Origin: JAPLMI01 sp043798375
GTDB taxonomy: Bacteria; Omnitrophota; Gorgyraeia; 2-01-FULL-45-10
Direction: 5' to 3'
DNA: 22,754 nt
NCBI GenBank assembly: GCA_043798375.1
Contig: JAZDOS010000049.1
Location: forward strand, 1-22,754
Shown here piece after piece: positions 21,501 to 22,295 of the stretch. A program made the translations under genes and the position numbers. How positions within the stretch are numbered: position 1 is the first letter of the stretch; each line of letters opens with the position of its first letter. Below the pieces are notes generated by a model that saw only the letters and a list, made by a program, of their open reading frames with translations, did not search any database and was not told where the DNA came from.

Positions 21501-22039
21501 TGAAGGCCGCCGAAAGTCAGGGCATCACAAACTACTTCATATACGGAGATATCTATAAAACCGAAAATGAAGCCGGGCAGTTTGCCAGGGCGTGCGGCTA
21601 CAAAGGCGATATCAACGATATCAGGTTTATAGACAAGAGAAACTATCCGTCATACGCGGCATTGGTTTCGGCGATACGGCAGGACACGAAGAGTAGTTTC
21701 GGGATAGATAACGCGAATATAGGCGTCAGGGCGACTGCCGAAGACGGGTTGTTAAACGAAAATGAAAAAGTAGAGGCCGGAACATACCTGGAAGTCCAAC
21801 CTGTCGAGGTAGGGGGGGAACCGGTCTATATGGCATTCAATTCATACCAGGTGTTGTTAAAGATAATGGCGGAATTGGAAAGGGAAGGAATGACGCTGGA
21901 AAAGATAACCATTCCGGGCGTCACCATAGATTCGGTAAAAGGCATATTGAAGTATCTGCCGAAGATACTTCCGATAGATTATACAAGAGAGATAGATCTC
22001 TACAGGAAGGCAATCGAGTTCATTCGAACCGCCGCTTAA
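434..22039 (+). CDS. Giant multidomain membrane protein with GH-A glycosidase and GT2 glycosyltransferase
   Basis: This 7,201-residue open frame fills 95% of the window with uniform codon use and no internal stop, so it is one real gene. Order of recognisable parts: signal peptide (1-54), ChaN/TraB-like domain (about 100-560), winged-helix-like segment (770-838), membrane block (900-1370), beta-rich YD/MORN-like region (1470-1790), helical region (1790-2540), GH-A glycosidase (2590-2885), second beta-rich region (2900-3410), beta-sandwich pair (3600-3880), membrane blocks (3885-4680), GT2 (4950-5460), membrane block (5470-6090), HEFAH motif (6198-6202), SAM methyltransferase (6300-6480), GNAT (6545-6690), membrane helix (6729-6757) and C-terminal domain (6810-7201). 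Pro/Ala-rich linkers separate blocks. The likely role is synthesis and remodelling of an envelope or exported glycan; this is inferred from GT2 plus GH. The start is supported by an AAGGGG site and by the aligned MDAW start of the downstream paralogue. Very large proteins of mixed enzymatic content are known from Omnitrophota. Confidence 0.93.
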   Translation: MNAWRSLKWSKAQKDEPQEVSLIMDWRSPRNLWWIRIVAYFIIIAFLNQDIVWAQGGTPTWLTKTVSKEVPGTFSVPKDVAVTREVYNSSQRTTEDGRRKTIINIQDAHASLTAQESISSILDSLVTNYDLKLVAIEGSSGYIDTSILKTFPDESIRKDTAKDLMARGKMSAGEFFSITSNKPVKLYGIEDKDLYLENVDQFRKVYELNQKVKTDIVNLLKTLEALKGKIYSEDLKRLESNSVLHQDGKLLFTDRWVFASALAKKHGLDYSGYVNLSKLVESLKLEKGINFEKANRERDALIDTLSKKLAKPELEELVLRSLSFKSNKISQGEYYMFLHALSEKNGVDPEPYKNLIAYTGYIALYESIDLLEIFSEAKDFEDAIKEKIYTSPDQKKLCEISTCVGHIKDLFELKLTNGEFEYLEKTIKNYDAEKIEGFVRGLEGDIGAKGAAGYDLDNIFSNIPIAMEFYKTAEKRNNIMLANTIKAMDREGQTIAAVVTGGYHTKGLSELLRRKETSYLVILPKFDASKGQRPYVAILTNKKAPYEPLLNSGQYYLATSAYFEGLTRNADPKKLAACYGDEFLGMIAKSVTDTSDPAKAKENLEAMMKSNPGRVSERCRSLIDRWLAGYRRDYGESDKKDKALKPEEVEKFLYYLVQTMDIDITAKPEEARLVEIEERLKRLEESMAGAGESRQARIDRAVERTVAAIVENPSKSPDLRNLLKRSLKARDVILQDAEFEGLIPEAERRLPKAAPAKIGIGEKAEMPERMSRGERRAYIAGELKKAKTMTVTAALNLSKIKKEGFSRSTIYSDLEFLTKEGVVEAVKSRGKATIYKAKVVKKGKGGAAPQELAVPAPIAPQQEAAAPLPAALLETPAPKPAVAQTPPARGPPIADTASRLAAYSIAAAIILSLFFVWQPASLISAVGSFEWLIGTVVTHTSLTPFGLILSAGKIMAGLALFETMSMPLRLGVKRLLKWFGFGETIPAIDLTSTKDDILKAFELRFGIKPEEGLDGLDKRQLLRAYKLTEKTWFDTIDTLIAASHKEKMGIALNFLNDLFNPIKLLNVIYGFYPAFYWKDLRRSYKAHRLGANLTDLTENQKKLAAKLKLVKTEAGAEITGKALALDIFKRSVLPNVSNQKTIASKIWQSKLGVLAALWSDSIFIKGTLKFFKARLGLAIASGIGHFLILGPLAAMFNLDSAWFADYINELVLKGTISSAASDHAIAGIGLIPLAPLLGEFLKAGIGRQFTMSAVIGSFSTVIMLRFWAIIKGVCGDYRHGDNVRMSKYFNRAAAAQVLMGTWGMWFVGIEIPMILGQAASADAVLFGGDRTYIHDTLALVEGHEGAIGVGNTILDRVLGVFGFGMTQRVLSSETDNMPRAEKAAAPEKAITEPTEAFPEKEQELNRVETLAPPEIIIEKQAPRLPEGLPALETLPAPITLPAPEIKAELPLREIERKPVPPVESPLHFIGDLKYERAGAEGAQKNIWYVSKSGKRLEMRFGAVFENDELKTKGALSARIGYAYVIGKSGEKKTYTYIKYTGDPAVKENFRGKAFVRDPDGEIYKIVPDTINIDNGIVTGNPLFIYRGRPVKFSGVLEPSLTLNSFASFKCNKAIDVEEGSRVTEAWAASSGKAVRRSYLYKDKTGKNILSLSADSRYPDRVFIGRAFWPNGNVKKEEAWVARLNKNNAGIAPVAGKVAYRAEERVYDENGALAIKRSDFDMTVTGVERAGKTCFTLFFDSAGRPVLTSDFTAPNVNFAGKQTFTIYSYDEDGNVIDKKISDEFPASLRNEIVRGDSKALYGHLAKYAGDEMREYLSTDAIIGLCSSIYRVIDNNLPMPNDMLLPDDVHPVFEGINEKLDEAVKMQDSGRIEIPEEFEIYARGTLTPIQCYELERAHPGILGALGASIYINLYGVDAAGGIKNPRVIKHWDKLIAYMKAHKAGELNEANWEAFKYELSGNIASTMCGVHRTQFILAETKVDKQTGAMSRKLVPTFGQGGPALIERQRLDSVSPVISFLVGRALNPDDYVDSEALRTGVSFQNLEGLSARQMEKMAGPAGMFKPVILLFRDLSRLQAKLDLQRFKTYWKVTNHFNNDRTARIMAAQDQYKVKLREAEQRRAVWMEKLRRDAKYVGIKYQSYINKEKWYALQSGEQMTTSRMFDPDSYVNGLEALYYNMRELEIARSRLSILKLEMSKEEEYGRLDLQALEIDQKYVEEKKEAYRYYSEALAEITPQCTVENIRRALHTADDQLLPEQEDLFNLLTAMSLFFETRYNKPLAEILEKEDHDKLMSEASMAAKMLPSIVESMEKSDRSLIVKFIYGRKPRADGRVDVMGEAFSFIDQHVIVRGNQLLKYDDEWNKVVQVITWDGEKNVWRVEHTTDNPESPGRVFIFDIDRKAPICEIIPAAPGNTETKFFIRDKDGVVIGEKTTAVIDGEEKVLEEVDKSEPGKEKIKTGDFPQKDAIDRKILELYKEMYKNLRGDGKLGEEKAKKEFRKHWYEWNEYRDKVLKQLEATAAPASAQTPSAKPGVEAAKISISAEVLKNAPIVNIDGIPNWVILGPGGRPIMYIPVTDIIRGEPAKSPAAADEEKFMDLSGVSFHSVALDGSHYGANLGMVTGRGVHMGFSSAEGRNDLEQRFGMLSREGVKTVRIFLFSDLRGGIRFDSSGNPEGLTPFVNEDMQALLDTAAKYNIKLILPLFDFHLADKIAGNQEGERPDLIKDQAKREGLRKILAPFLQKFGKHPNIIAWEGMNEPELAAAVSDDEMKIFLSDIAQELRAAGKSVTFSAHTVSDLEKWKNLAKPGDIIQLHWYDSVDNLPAKANLAVPRGIKVVIGELGYEENQNKDISDILKKVRELGYDGACFWIDKDHQKVISDIGKYPGKKSQAPTAPAPTSVPGPSNIPNINPGLAENALWAAATEITRMPNSLIARKTTGDESYLFLYDNPEDPRRMAVTSDKMKNEKGEQVFAVYKVENIKTAVKDKYGRIVKDANGNPKIEVRIVEEGTIQVEMRKSIEANMNTHTITAMGEGVSDTGKKPGDPIRLYVRNAGEDKVYVINELIPEFPPDVIDGANVTIKDGVVTVTGAENYLERYRLDAANNAIVKDVTSGKEKGTYLFDLEIYRAHGKWLLIEKTDADGAHYTFGYDNRVNPKIRIVQKTGAPLNISYVSKLAFNKDEAVDESLTELVGMRYGLIIPKDHRVDPLGGKPYAEVITRGNNRYTSYANESYVPENLRGKIFRADKTTPWQSDTLMDSIDGAITVRYFYDKPGDEDNPGRLIFERDYIKGKEKSIDYDGDTRRVSRIKETALDENRNPLPGTTRIFEYDTQTGVLLLDKADMQMGRISRITEPDNRVSTECYFTPEGVLMIAKDTDIRGKILPAKTIYVPTGLNGSLDKSRPFRTYKGEARSIDELASSTLLGELKLTKEPEQGNAIIKEQAWNAWRCLGIIFAEKDADRIREEIFSHIGRAIYNDHAQSITPDRDGPLACKVLELEIWGEADNMVKDAREAKRLGRFNPDSFRTRGKLLLTMFESFKRLSLEELVKAKGRSQDHYNNVKYVWNGILNKIEAAGLEEAYLVLNPHRTVIDLNSDGIRKLQDNESRAGESKLVLNVAENFNISGNFVDMSHRELILRIRGRVTSPIMIIAVDDNGNEISIEADIEGHAFLDRYSEEDKKDFTEHRIKLVPSSRDERTRITKKEIKPPLNYKRIVCFKVENEDLAHFDFENVRIEDRHGGRDETGDGKNIALTQDALDAALNKPLEKTPAGFELARKVSKRAPWITGDKPEALISFLLAVEESKPVDVSGKAYRIRYQLPENCRREGIPVTLSFGDNSNSAGSYSVKDIKTLEDGWVDTTVTFPKEIPEDCDLRSMQFLQLRFQLPETAPTIGQSILLVMALALLHLLTAFGARLIDYLEKPSDKIWGSKIILFIIWPFRMLLQKFTKKPAAKEAVKPAVSEEKPVPEKTSAALPAAKPAAPEPISDEAILEAMAVAVDDINDFVDKIGVDLRQEGSQQEDGTKFYGRIFFPRMRKNEVWASYDSSVTPRYNIDIIKRSAIFVVASAAIYFGVPWLGHFSFDAYPGLIHALPYLALIMITALLNWVRRSKALMIAAVFLATQVFMAEFCPIPPLYYTSLALTAVVIFIYLSGLFTRYYKAMSNPHELIRNQRKQAELARSILLLLRDGDETLKAAVEAIDTDRVKDVKEFIDQILVYPGLSDTAKEYVDIKKNVFIDDVNFNLKDEKDPAAKKQLQKKLLGKLKRRLLALSKMGSVLTPEIMNNLTRPLRSRNLPGWEERQYPGGMVGRTAKYEQIINAAIVKKEELINMCNERLNTDFNPTIRFWGAVFLVPGAIIAASFIVAGLLHLVALPIAIIGAPAVIVISLAAFAFIIGINAKAMTVIYPARDMRAIFKDYQKLIYSADTAANLGIIEIRRFLVQARSGLGQMMEKYPGEGYKHLQEGLDSEEVPMLVVSNTETNRDFMSAFRLTALERWPRKISMFLKIAAVIFALGAAAHLLVVLWIAGAREYVQVLGGQDILSWSQLFDRPFGIVKIGEALVKGYWWDAAYWLPMAFTQAVFQISMIGSFVLFWSKYGPFYFVGQYTKTYKEDKVVTVKKLSFYGSVFIGSAVFLATVIMCGPVVSMAAGSIFGAYANPVLVVMSMLSGVSLVYSAMLLVVLQSAKDKYRAICEDDVLTDARVKKDGTLDIRGNTLNIVEAERRKIGNWAREVELSINKFVERVMGEIEDADYAVIKEANDAYRTYGDNWKEHMTSDPDGLTAHEKVMWYEKKFGSGDKPSGVDYEGLDSANPADRLKAIEGAYQKLTRDQIVFRMSGAGFNELKKEHRRDYSALFDMDSIDIEFVKRHPGILNTEDMDEDEAERLLAELNTMTPVDFENLKTTIPDLIDCSKIALWDVQAKPSVIRLTADELRAFMDTSANERKIVLMYDFLSRFPPWIVVVGGADAIFKLINALLCFRYPLNKTKFIFAGENWDREIQDAVRERKKAGDYPPQLIFRGMAIREDGRPATPVPDSIKNSNRFVRPFKLLYWWIFIRKPAEAAQAFTKPGANTGALVPKISDDVEGISDGRAGIIYDAENIPNPNQILQLILGTMDGVAKLRHLNETYFKPKLEGETSSWKAIDDNDDIDTVVEKTLASVTDMARIYTREVNSNEDDISLTHRFNFKTGSILELQLAYFARHTLRTLLEVTCGLEGGKLINIATAMMRGEIEKYLDDGVARTRKERKERARKRKEALQLYISIANAPGSGLARDLYIKGKITKDEFIKRLVIAEFRRINEPRNGQGRLVKINSALHRAQGQVAAFMYGEYASWYPIGWAGLHGSADTFKPLGGTTGYFCTEPVEEIDWKDPEIVRRLGLDKKETIKFHGKDIEVTPAEIIERHYKITNKLLTVGGWDEYQVAEDYMLGFVMWLYGFNVAGFLSLTPEDQGGFESFLSFMFRPKQMSRWIKGYIIGLLVFVENIPEIYERKGLWGIFVFLVPTLSSAISPLTFQVAKVLSLSWIIHFIPLDKIGEAIMASRLAPYANWFNNHVPIGTFINDVQDKVNDLVPSILCMFPIGWIWGIGPFIVGIPIFFHRFFTILGIIKGADDYLGRQRILEEYDEMIDDLINGKDKIKGLRKEIRALKDPGLIAQLKVLRNKIDEFREMVDEEGDHAAPIIDEIENIKEMLKAKDAAFIIVLLDTMEHVIRIREVVRTGELIEISGVVSPRRFVMGIGFYMGALIGFILSLGFLSPLAVYISYGAWALIAIAAFMVWFKPYITKAPQTAPALEESPLSINHKLLITVGLGILAMFSAQFDVAVFTVITFISATAIYRILMGRSEKYIRDAKDVRQRSVRAIRVRTVWPNFFITEYHMNYLGANRQAWGETMNGGKLGYWWRTPRTVAILAQMVEKQKAKLLKAGSKEESDYLDKTFKEMFNEKATEKGADGRKSLMDRRQGLQLWRSYGFMVIVVLMTGLGLRYDIQSFLFGRMLTEITHKATTPFVISNSQIIALVAPILIILLGFLVLKAVKSIKTANVVKSSSTHDLEPVKSVGVLIMGGLMALIGYAVGIDAGLSLSFGFGLAAAGFLVEARRHVKVRNDIRNLNSDRIGDGWISDVALDEISALGDVLAELRREGIDIDAKKVTPLTWDAARMPDNEFTAYLELLRTSPPVIAKSSEENGTIQIAPSLLKPKNRTYLKQILRHEFAHLGGAGEIGATRAERGIFGLRFIYNLLPLLFKKQPPLPERPSPASNTAAEFARRFMMHDGQPGFSISRMISDYDKIVRSGYPRIPMLERGVIGLIEDTMARNRAAGRTTTRYMDACGGIGCAANEAAARYGSHGLESYMVDIKEWMPADIPSEIVSWIRGRGRLQGIDDIFARKHHFQKADITDVKLPAKMDVITNMASLQYLNDPIRALVNLYNQLEIGGVLITSYAVFAEDKPVFRGFYEALDALAKDFGATIFTKETQPPGEAEWVLCICIVKNNDMDAILNAPLAQVRNVHPILGYPDMVEKAAYYGSVVLLPAAATTVVPARGAPVELTQAADALRRMHQISIEATDGSNFTFIYQEKPALEYGPDAFRIKVCDSRRNDAGYIDVYGNLISTSFDSRWESTAYDAIEVKESYRRRYTGIGRALMLLAMSIASSRKYPDFIARRPRAAENNKFYFELGFEVKPDESEIEQPSLVFKFSEKALPAEIQIERLATPRVSQPVSPETEKAAAAEAAPQSISVWNRPWVKTMIIAGIIAAVAAGLAVILYYLAPNVINFVRENKKGVTLGSYMTSAGLAAARFRKIINFTDLSKKGHKEVMGKEAPQPAEPSEEMTVLGQILAEFPGIENNINKLRRAMIKALKQPEFIVGISQNASPKMEETLRASLGIGARIVRAENAAAFESLTCHSRIPAILIDESVTLEEISKPEFTDSVTALVLNLNEFTIHNKTRRELQWLLREIKENLMKMERRDIDEDIRLALEENNAKHINRVKEIVRKRKSGLAPVYNREKINPAKFYGRRIAIATTERVASYDMYTFDNMKAAESQGITNYFIYGDIYKTENEAGQFARACGYKGDINDIRFIDKRNYPSYAALVSAIRQDTKSSFGIDNANIGVRATAEDGLLNENEKVEAGTYLEVQPVEVGGEPVYMAFNSYQVLLKIMAELEREGMTLEKITIPGVTIDSVKGILKYLPKILPIDYTREIDLYRKAIEFIRTAA
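640..652. repeat. Odd palindrome GGTGCC-A-GGCACC inside the coding leader
   Basis: A perfect 6-base inverted repeat around a central A, flanked by AAAAGA and TTTTCT that extend the symmetry with two imperfect positions. It encodes part of the linker just after the signal peptide. Palindromes of this form occur as dispersed REP-type elements in diverse bacteria. Here the element is in frame and translated as EVPGTF. Confidence 0.6.
706..736. repeat. 14-bp tandem repeat in coding leader
   Basis: Two perfect copies of a 14-base unit, ACGGACGACGGAAG (706-719 and 720-733), plus the first three bases of a third. Fourteen is not a multiple of three, so gain or loss of one unit would shift the reading frame of the whole giant gene. 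It encodes RTTEDGRRKT between the signal peptide and the first domain. The downstream paralogue has a different tandem repeat (8-bp unit) at the aligned place. Confidence 0.85.
737..877 (+). repeat. 141-bp near-identical direct repeat, copy 1
   Basis: These bases match 22614-22754 at 138 of 141 positions. The three differences (ACG/ACA, ACC/ACT, CTG/CTT) are all third-position and synonymous, so the 47 encoded residues are identical. The match continues to the right edge of the window, so its true length is unknown. Sequence just upstream is much less similar. This points to recent duplication or gene conversion between the two adjacent giant genes. Confidence 0.95.
737..2110 (+). other. ChaN/TraB/EreA-like domain (residues about 100-560)
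   Basis: The segment opens with INIQDAHASLTAQE (H109) and continues with KLVAIEG (E137), LYGIED (E190, D191) and, near its end, AAVVTGGYHTKGL (H504). A His near the first strand, acidic residues after following strands and a GxxHxxG-like motif in the last part resemble the haem-binding/Tiki superfamily, which includes ChaN, TraB/PrgY and EreA-type proteins. A long helical insertion (about 210-430) separates the halves. The assignment is by motif pattern only. Enzymatic activity (esterase, protease or haem binding) cannot be chosen from this. Confidence 0.45.
2741..2947 (+). other. Winged-helix-like segment (residues 770-838)
   Basis: RRAYIAGELKKAKTMTVTAA is followed by a second helix and by SRSTIYSDLEFLTKEGVVEA, then a basic IYKAKVV tail. 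The pattern (helix, short turn, recognition-like helix with STIYSDLEFL, then G-VV wing) resembles the winged helix of bacterial regulators in which a helix sets the promoter contact. It sits after an export signal and before an Ala/Pro linker, an odd place for a DNA-binding domain. It may be a structural or protein-binding winged helix instead. Confidence 0.45.
2960..3133 (+). other. Ala/Pro-rich linker (residues about 843-900)
   Basis: A low-complexity stretch rich in Ala, Pro and Gln (for example APAPIAPQQEAAAPLPAALL) ends where the first membrane helices begin. It separates the N-terminal soluble domains from membrane block A and is likely a flexible, extended spacer. Confidence 0.8.
3134..4550 (+). 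other. Membrane block A (residues about 901-1370)
   Basis: Hydrophobic stretches include LAAYSIAAAIILSLFFVW, FGLILSAGKIMAGLALF, LGLAIASGIGHFLILGPLAA, IAGIGLIPLAPLLGEFL, FTMSAVIGSFSTVIMLRFW and AAAAQVLMGTWGMWFVGIE, broken by a charged loop (about 985-1140). I see no transporter or enzyme motif. It ends in a Pro/Glu-rich linker (about 1376-1465). Helix number and orientation cannot be fixed by eye. Confidence 0.6.
4840..5800 (+). other. Beta-rich YD/MORN-like region A (residues about 1470-1790)
   Basis: Short strands carry repeating phrases such as FWPNGNVKKEEAW, YDENGALAIKRS, FFDSAGRPVLTS and YSYDEDGNVIDKK. These resemble the 'F..NG.v' and 'YD..G.v' units of MORN-variant (YwqK-like) and YD/RHS repeats, which form extended beta structures on the cell surface or in polymorphic toxins. 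Spacing is irregular, so a strict repeat period cannot be given. Confidence 0.4.
5800..8050 (+). other. Helical, charged region without recognised family (residues about 1790-2540)
   Basis: About 750 residues with mostly helical, charged composition, including coiled-coil-like runs such as KVKLREAEQRRAVWMEKLRR and YVEEKKEAYRYYSEALAEI. It starts with a compact, less charged part (about 1810-2080) containing GILGALGASIYINLYGVDAA and CGVHRTQFILAETK, which could be a folded enzyme-like domain. It ends with a short beta part (about 2340-2440) and an Ala/Pro linker. I do not recognise it; it lies just before the glycosidase. Confidence 0.45.
8200..9085 (+). other. Clan GH-A (GH5-like) glycosidase domain (residues about 2590-2885)
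   Basis: The segment has the beta/alpha-barrel signature of clan GH-A: HYGANLG near the start, an R in VKTVRIFLF on an early strand, YNIKLILPLFDF, then IAWEGMNEPE with candidate acid/base E2753, QLHWYD (H2809, Y2811), VVIGELGY with candidate nucleophile E2835, and the final-strand Trp in GACFWID. All expected active-site elements are present in order. The separation of the two glutamates (82 residues) is short for GH5, so it may belong to a compact or neighbouring GH-A family. The likely substrate is a beta-linked glucan or mannan, which the sequence cannot specify. Confidence 0.8.
9140..10670 (+). other. Beta-rich YD-like region B (residues about 2900-3410)
   Basis: Follows the glycosidase after a Pro-rich linker. 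It alternates hydrophobic and polar residues, with phrases such as KDKYGRIVKDANGNPKIEV, YTFGYDNR, VRYFYDK and RIFEYDTQTGVLLLD. It resembles region A and YD-type repeats, suggesting an extended surface scaffold on both sides of the glycosidase. No catalytic motif is seen. Confidence 0.4.
10670..11200 (+). other. Helical spacer (residues about 3413-3590)
   Basis: A mostly helical stretch with NAWRCLGIIFAEKDADRIRE and SFKRLSLEELVKAKGRSQDH. No recognised domain. It links YD-like region B to the beta-sandwich pair. Confidence 0.35.
11240..12080 (+). other. Two beta-sandwich, carbohydrate-binding-like segments (residues about 3603-3882)
   Basis: The first segment has LVLNVAENFNISGNFVDM, HRELILRIRG, IMIIAVDDNGNEISIEAD and, late, IVCFKVENED; the second has YRIRYQLPE, IPVTLSFGDNS, WVDTTVTF and FLQLRFQLPE. 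The strand pattern, with an aromatic in the final strand pairs, matches the jelly-roll layout of carbohydrate-binding modules that accompany glycosidases. The family cannot be named by eye. A membrane helix follows directly, so these would sit just outside the membrane. Confidence 0.4.
12085..14480 (+). other. Membrane blocks B and C preceding GT2 (residues about 3885-4682)
   Basis: Clear hydrophobic helices include SILLVMALALLHLLTAFGA, WGSKIILFIIWPFRMLL, SAIFVVASAAIYFGVPW, LPYLALIMITALLNWV, TSLALTAVVIFIYLSGLF, a long run around IIAASFIVAGLLHLVALP, then FLKIAAVIFALGAAAHLLVV, FQISMIGSFVLFW, SVFIGSAVFLATVIM and VVMSMLSGVSLVYSAMLLVV. They are split by charged loops. Membrane helices before a GT2 core are expected for processive synthases of the BcsA/XagB type. 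The number here is larger than usual. Confidence 0.65.
15277..16830 (+). other. Processive-type GT2 glycosyltransferase domain (residues about 4949-5466)
   Basis: The order of motifs matches GT2 synthases of the XagB/BcsA type. They are: WIVVVGGADAIFKLINALL in place of the usual VLVPLYxE start; RYPLNKTKFIFAGENWD (E4985, D4988); TKPGANTGAL (5059-5068); IIYDAENIPNPNQ with D5089 and E5091 in the DxD position; the acceptor-site strand EYASWY; LGGTTGYF (5343-5350); GGWDEYQVAED with catalytic-base D5416; and QMSRW (5456-5460). All four canonical elements are retained. It transfers nucleotide-activated sugars on the cytoplasmic face, probably building and extruding a glycan. An insertion of roughly 160 residues separates DAEN from the acceptor strand. 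Confidence 0.85.
16840..18710 (+). other. Membrane block D after GT2 (residues about 5470-6093)
   Basis: Helices include GLWGIFVFLVPTLSSAI, VLSLSWIIHFIPL, SILCMFPIGWIWGIGPFIVG, FYMGALIGFILSLGFLSPLA, KLLITVGLGILAMFSA, GFMVIVVLMTGLGL, IIALVAPILIILLGFLVL and a final Gly/Ala-rich pair. The first few, directly after QMSRW, correspond to the transmembrane channel helices of processive GT2 enzymes. A charged helical loop (about 5605-5700) and a second loop (about 5835-5955) interrupt them. Confidence 0.65.
18760..19130 (+). other. HEFAH zinc-protease-like segment (residues about 6110-6230)
   Basis: LKQILRHEFAHLGGAGEIG contains HEFAH (H6198, E6199, H6202), a HExxH zinc-binding motif in a helix, followed by acidic residues in GE and RAE that could supply the third ligand. 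The domain is short (about 120 residues), between membrane block D and the methyltransferase. HExxH alone also occurs by chance, so activity is uncertain. Confidence 0.45.
19330..19870 (+). other. Class I SAM-dependent methyltransferase domain (residues about 6300-6480)
   Basis: Motif I is RYMDACGGIGCAANEAA (DxCGGxG at 6315-6321), followed by an acidic end of strand 2 in YMVDIKEW, a KADITDVKLP segment at the motif II/III position, DVITNMASLQYL at motif IV and NLYNQLEIGGVLITS as the post-IV strand. The layout is that of Rossmann-fold methyltransferases. The substrate is unknown. SAM is cytoplasmic, which places this part of the chain inside the cell. Confidence 0.75.
20060..20510 (+). other. 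GNAT-type N-acetyltransferase domain (residues about 6543-6692)
   Basis: The segment has strand-rich ISIEATDGSNFTFIYQ, a GYIDVYGN turn, then AIEVKESYRRRYTGIGRALM, whose RYTGIG (6621-6626) fits the acetyl-CoA pyrophosphate loop Q/RxxGxG/A, and then NNKFYFELGFEVKPDE, the typical NxxFYxxxGF end of GNAT proteins. Both diagnostic motifs are present in correct order. The acceptor is unknown. It follows the methyltransferase after about 60 residues. Confidence 0.78.
20610..20710 (+). other. C-terminal membrane helix (residues about 6727-6759)
   Basis: PWVKTMIIAGIIAAVAAGLA followed by VILYYLAPNVINF is a single strong hydrophobic helix flanked by charged residues. It separates the GNAT domain from the C-terminal domain, which would therefore lie on the opposite side of the membrane from the GNAT. 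Confidence 0.75.
20870..22036 (+). other. Unassigned C-terminal domain (residues about 6813-7201)
   Basis: An alpha/beta segment with FIVGISQNASPKMEETLRAS, AILIDESVTLEEISKPEF, VTALVLNLNEFTI, then a helical hairpin, and GRRIAIATTERVASYDMYTF. The alternating strands and helices (for example ITNYFIYGDI, IRFIDKR) suggest a Rossmann-like or receiver-like fold, possibly two. I do not recognise the family and see no catalytic motif. The frame ends in TAA without a hydrophobic tail. Confidence 0.35.
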
Positions 22040-22046
22040 TGTATTA

Positions 22047-22138
22047 TATGTAGCAGGGAATGGAGATTACCCAAACCATCTTCGTCCTATATGAAGGCGC
22101 TGCCAAGCACCCTTTATAGGGCGAAGATGGGCTACATA
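22047..22138. ncRNA. Three-way-junction-like structured element after the giant gene
   Basis: An outer stem TATGTAGC (22047-22054) / GCTACATA (22131-22138), 8 perfect pairs, encloses a small stem GGGAAT (22056-22061) / ATT-CCC (22066-22072, one bulged A) and a long stem of 16 pairs with one G-U (22076-22091 with 22115-22130). This makes a compact three-arm structure beginning 8 bases after the stop codon. No T-run follows, so it is not a simple terminator. It could be a leader riboswitch-like RNA of the next gene, a 3' mRNA stabiliser, or a mobile palindromic element. No known riboswitch motif was recognised. Confidence 0.5.
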
Positions 22139-22152
22139 ACCTAACCACCGCT

Positions 22153-22179
22153 GACCTGCGCGGCCCCGCCGCATAGGTC
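22153..22179. repeat. GC-rich hairpin
   Basis: GACCT (22153-22157) pairs with AGGTC (22175-22179), and GCGGC (22160-22164) with GCCGC (22168-22172) around a CCC loop; the two positions between give a G-U pair and a C/A mismatch. It is stable but lacks a following T-run. It may end the giant-gene transcript in a U-independent way or be a REP-like remnant. Confidence 0.4.
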
Positions 22180-22233
22180 CCACCTACGCGGTCGTCATCG
22201 ATGTTAAAATATAAAAAATCTAGATATTAGGCA

Positions 22234-22261
22234 TTGACTAACTTAACGCATATGATATTAT
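22234..22261 (+). promoter_or_regulatory. Promoter of the downstream giant paralogue
   Basis: TTGACT (22234-22239) is followed after 16 bases by TATTAT (22256-22261), five of six matches in each box. The start would be near 22268, giving a leader of under 30 bases, which would exclude the structured element upstream from this transcript. A dyad, GCATAT (22248-22253) and ATATGC (22262-22267), flanks the -10 box and could bind a regulator. Confidence 0.6.
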
Positions 22262-22285
22262 ATATGCACTATTAATCGAAAAATG

Positions 22286-22291
22286 AAGGAG
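22286..22291 (+). promoter_or_regulatory. Ribosome binding site deciding the second gene's start
   Basis: AAGGAG is perfect. Two consecutive in-frame ATGs follow, at 22293 (1 base away, too close) and 22296 (4 bases away). Spacing and alignment of MDAW with the first gene's MNAW favour 22296. Confidence 0.75.
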
Positions 22292-22295
22292 AATG

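Noticed and set aside
434..22039. Non-ribosomal peptide or polyketide synthase, often the cause of giant frames
   Set aside because: No carrier-protein serine motif (GGxS), adenylation or ketosynthase motif is seen anywhere in the translation.
22047..22179. Standard intrinsic terminator for the giant gene
   Set aside because: The stems are strong but no T-run follows either structure on the plus strand.
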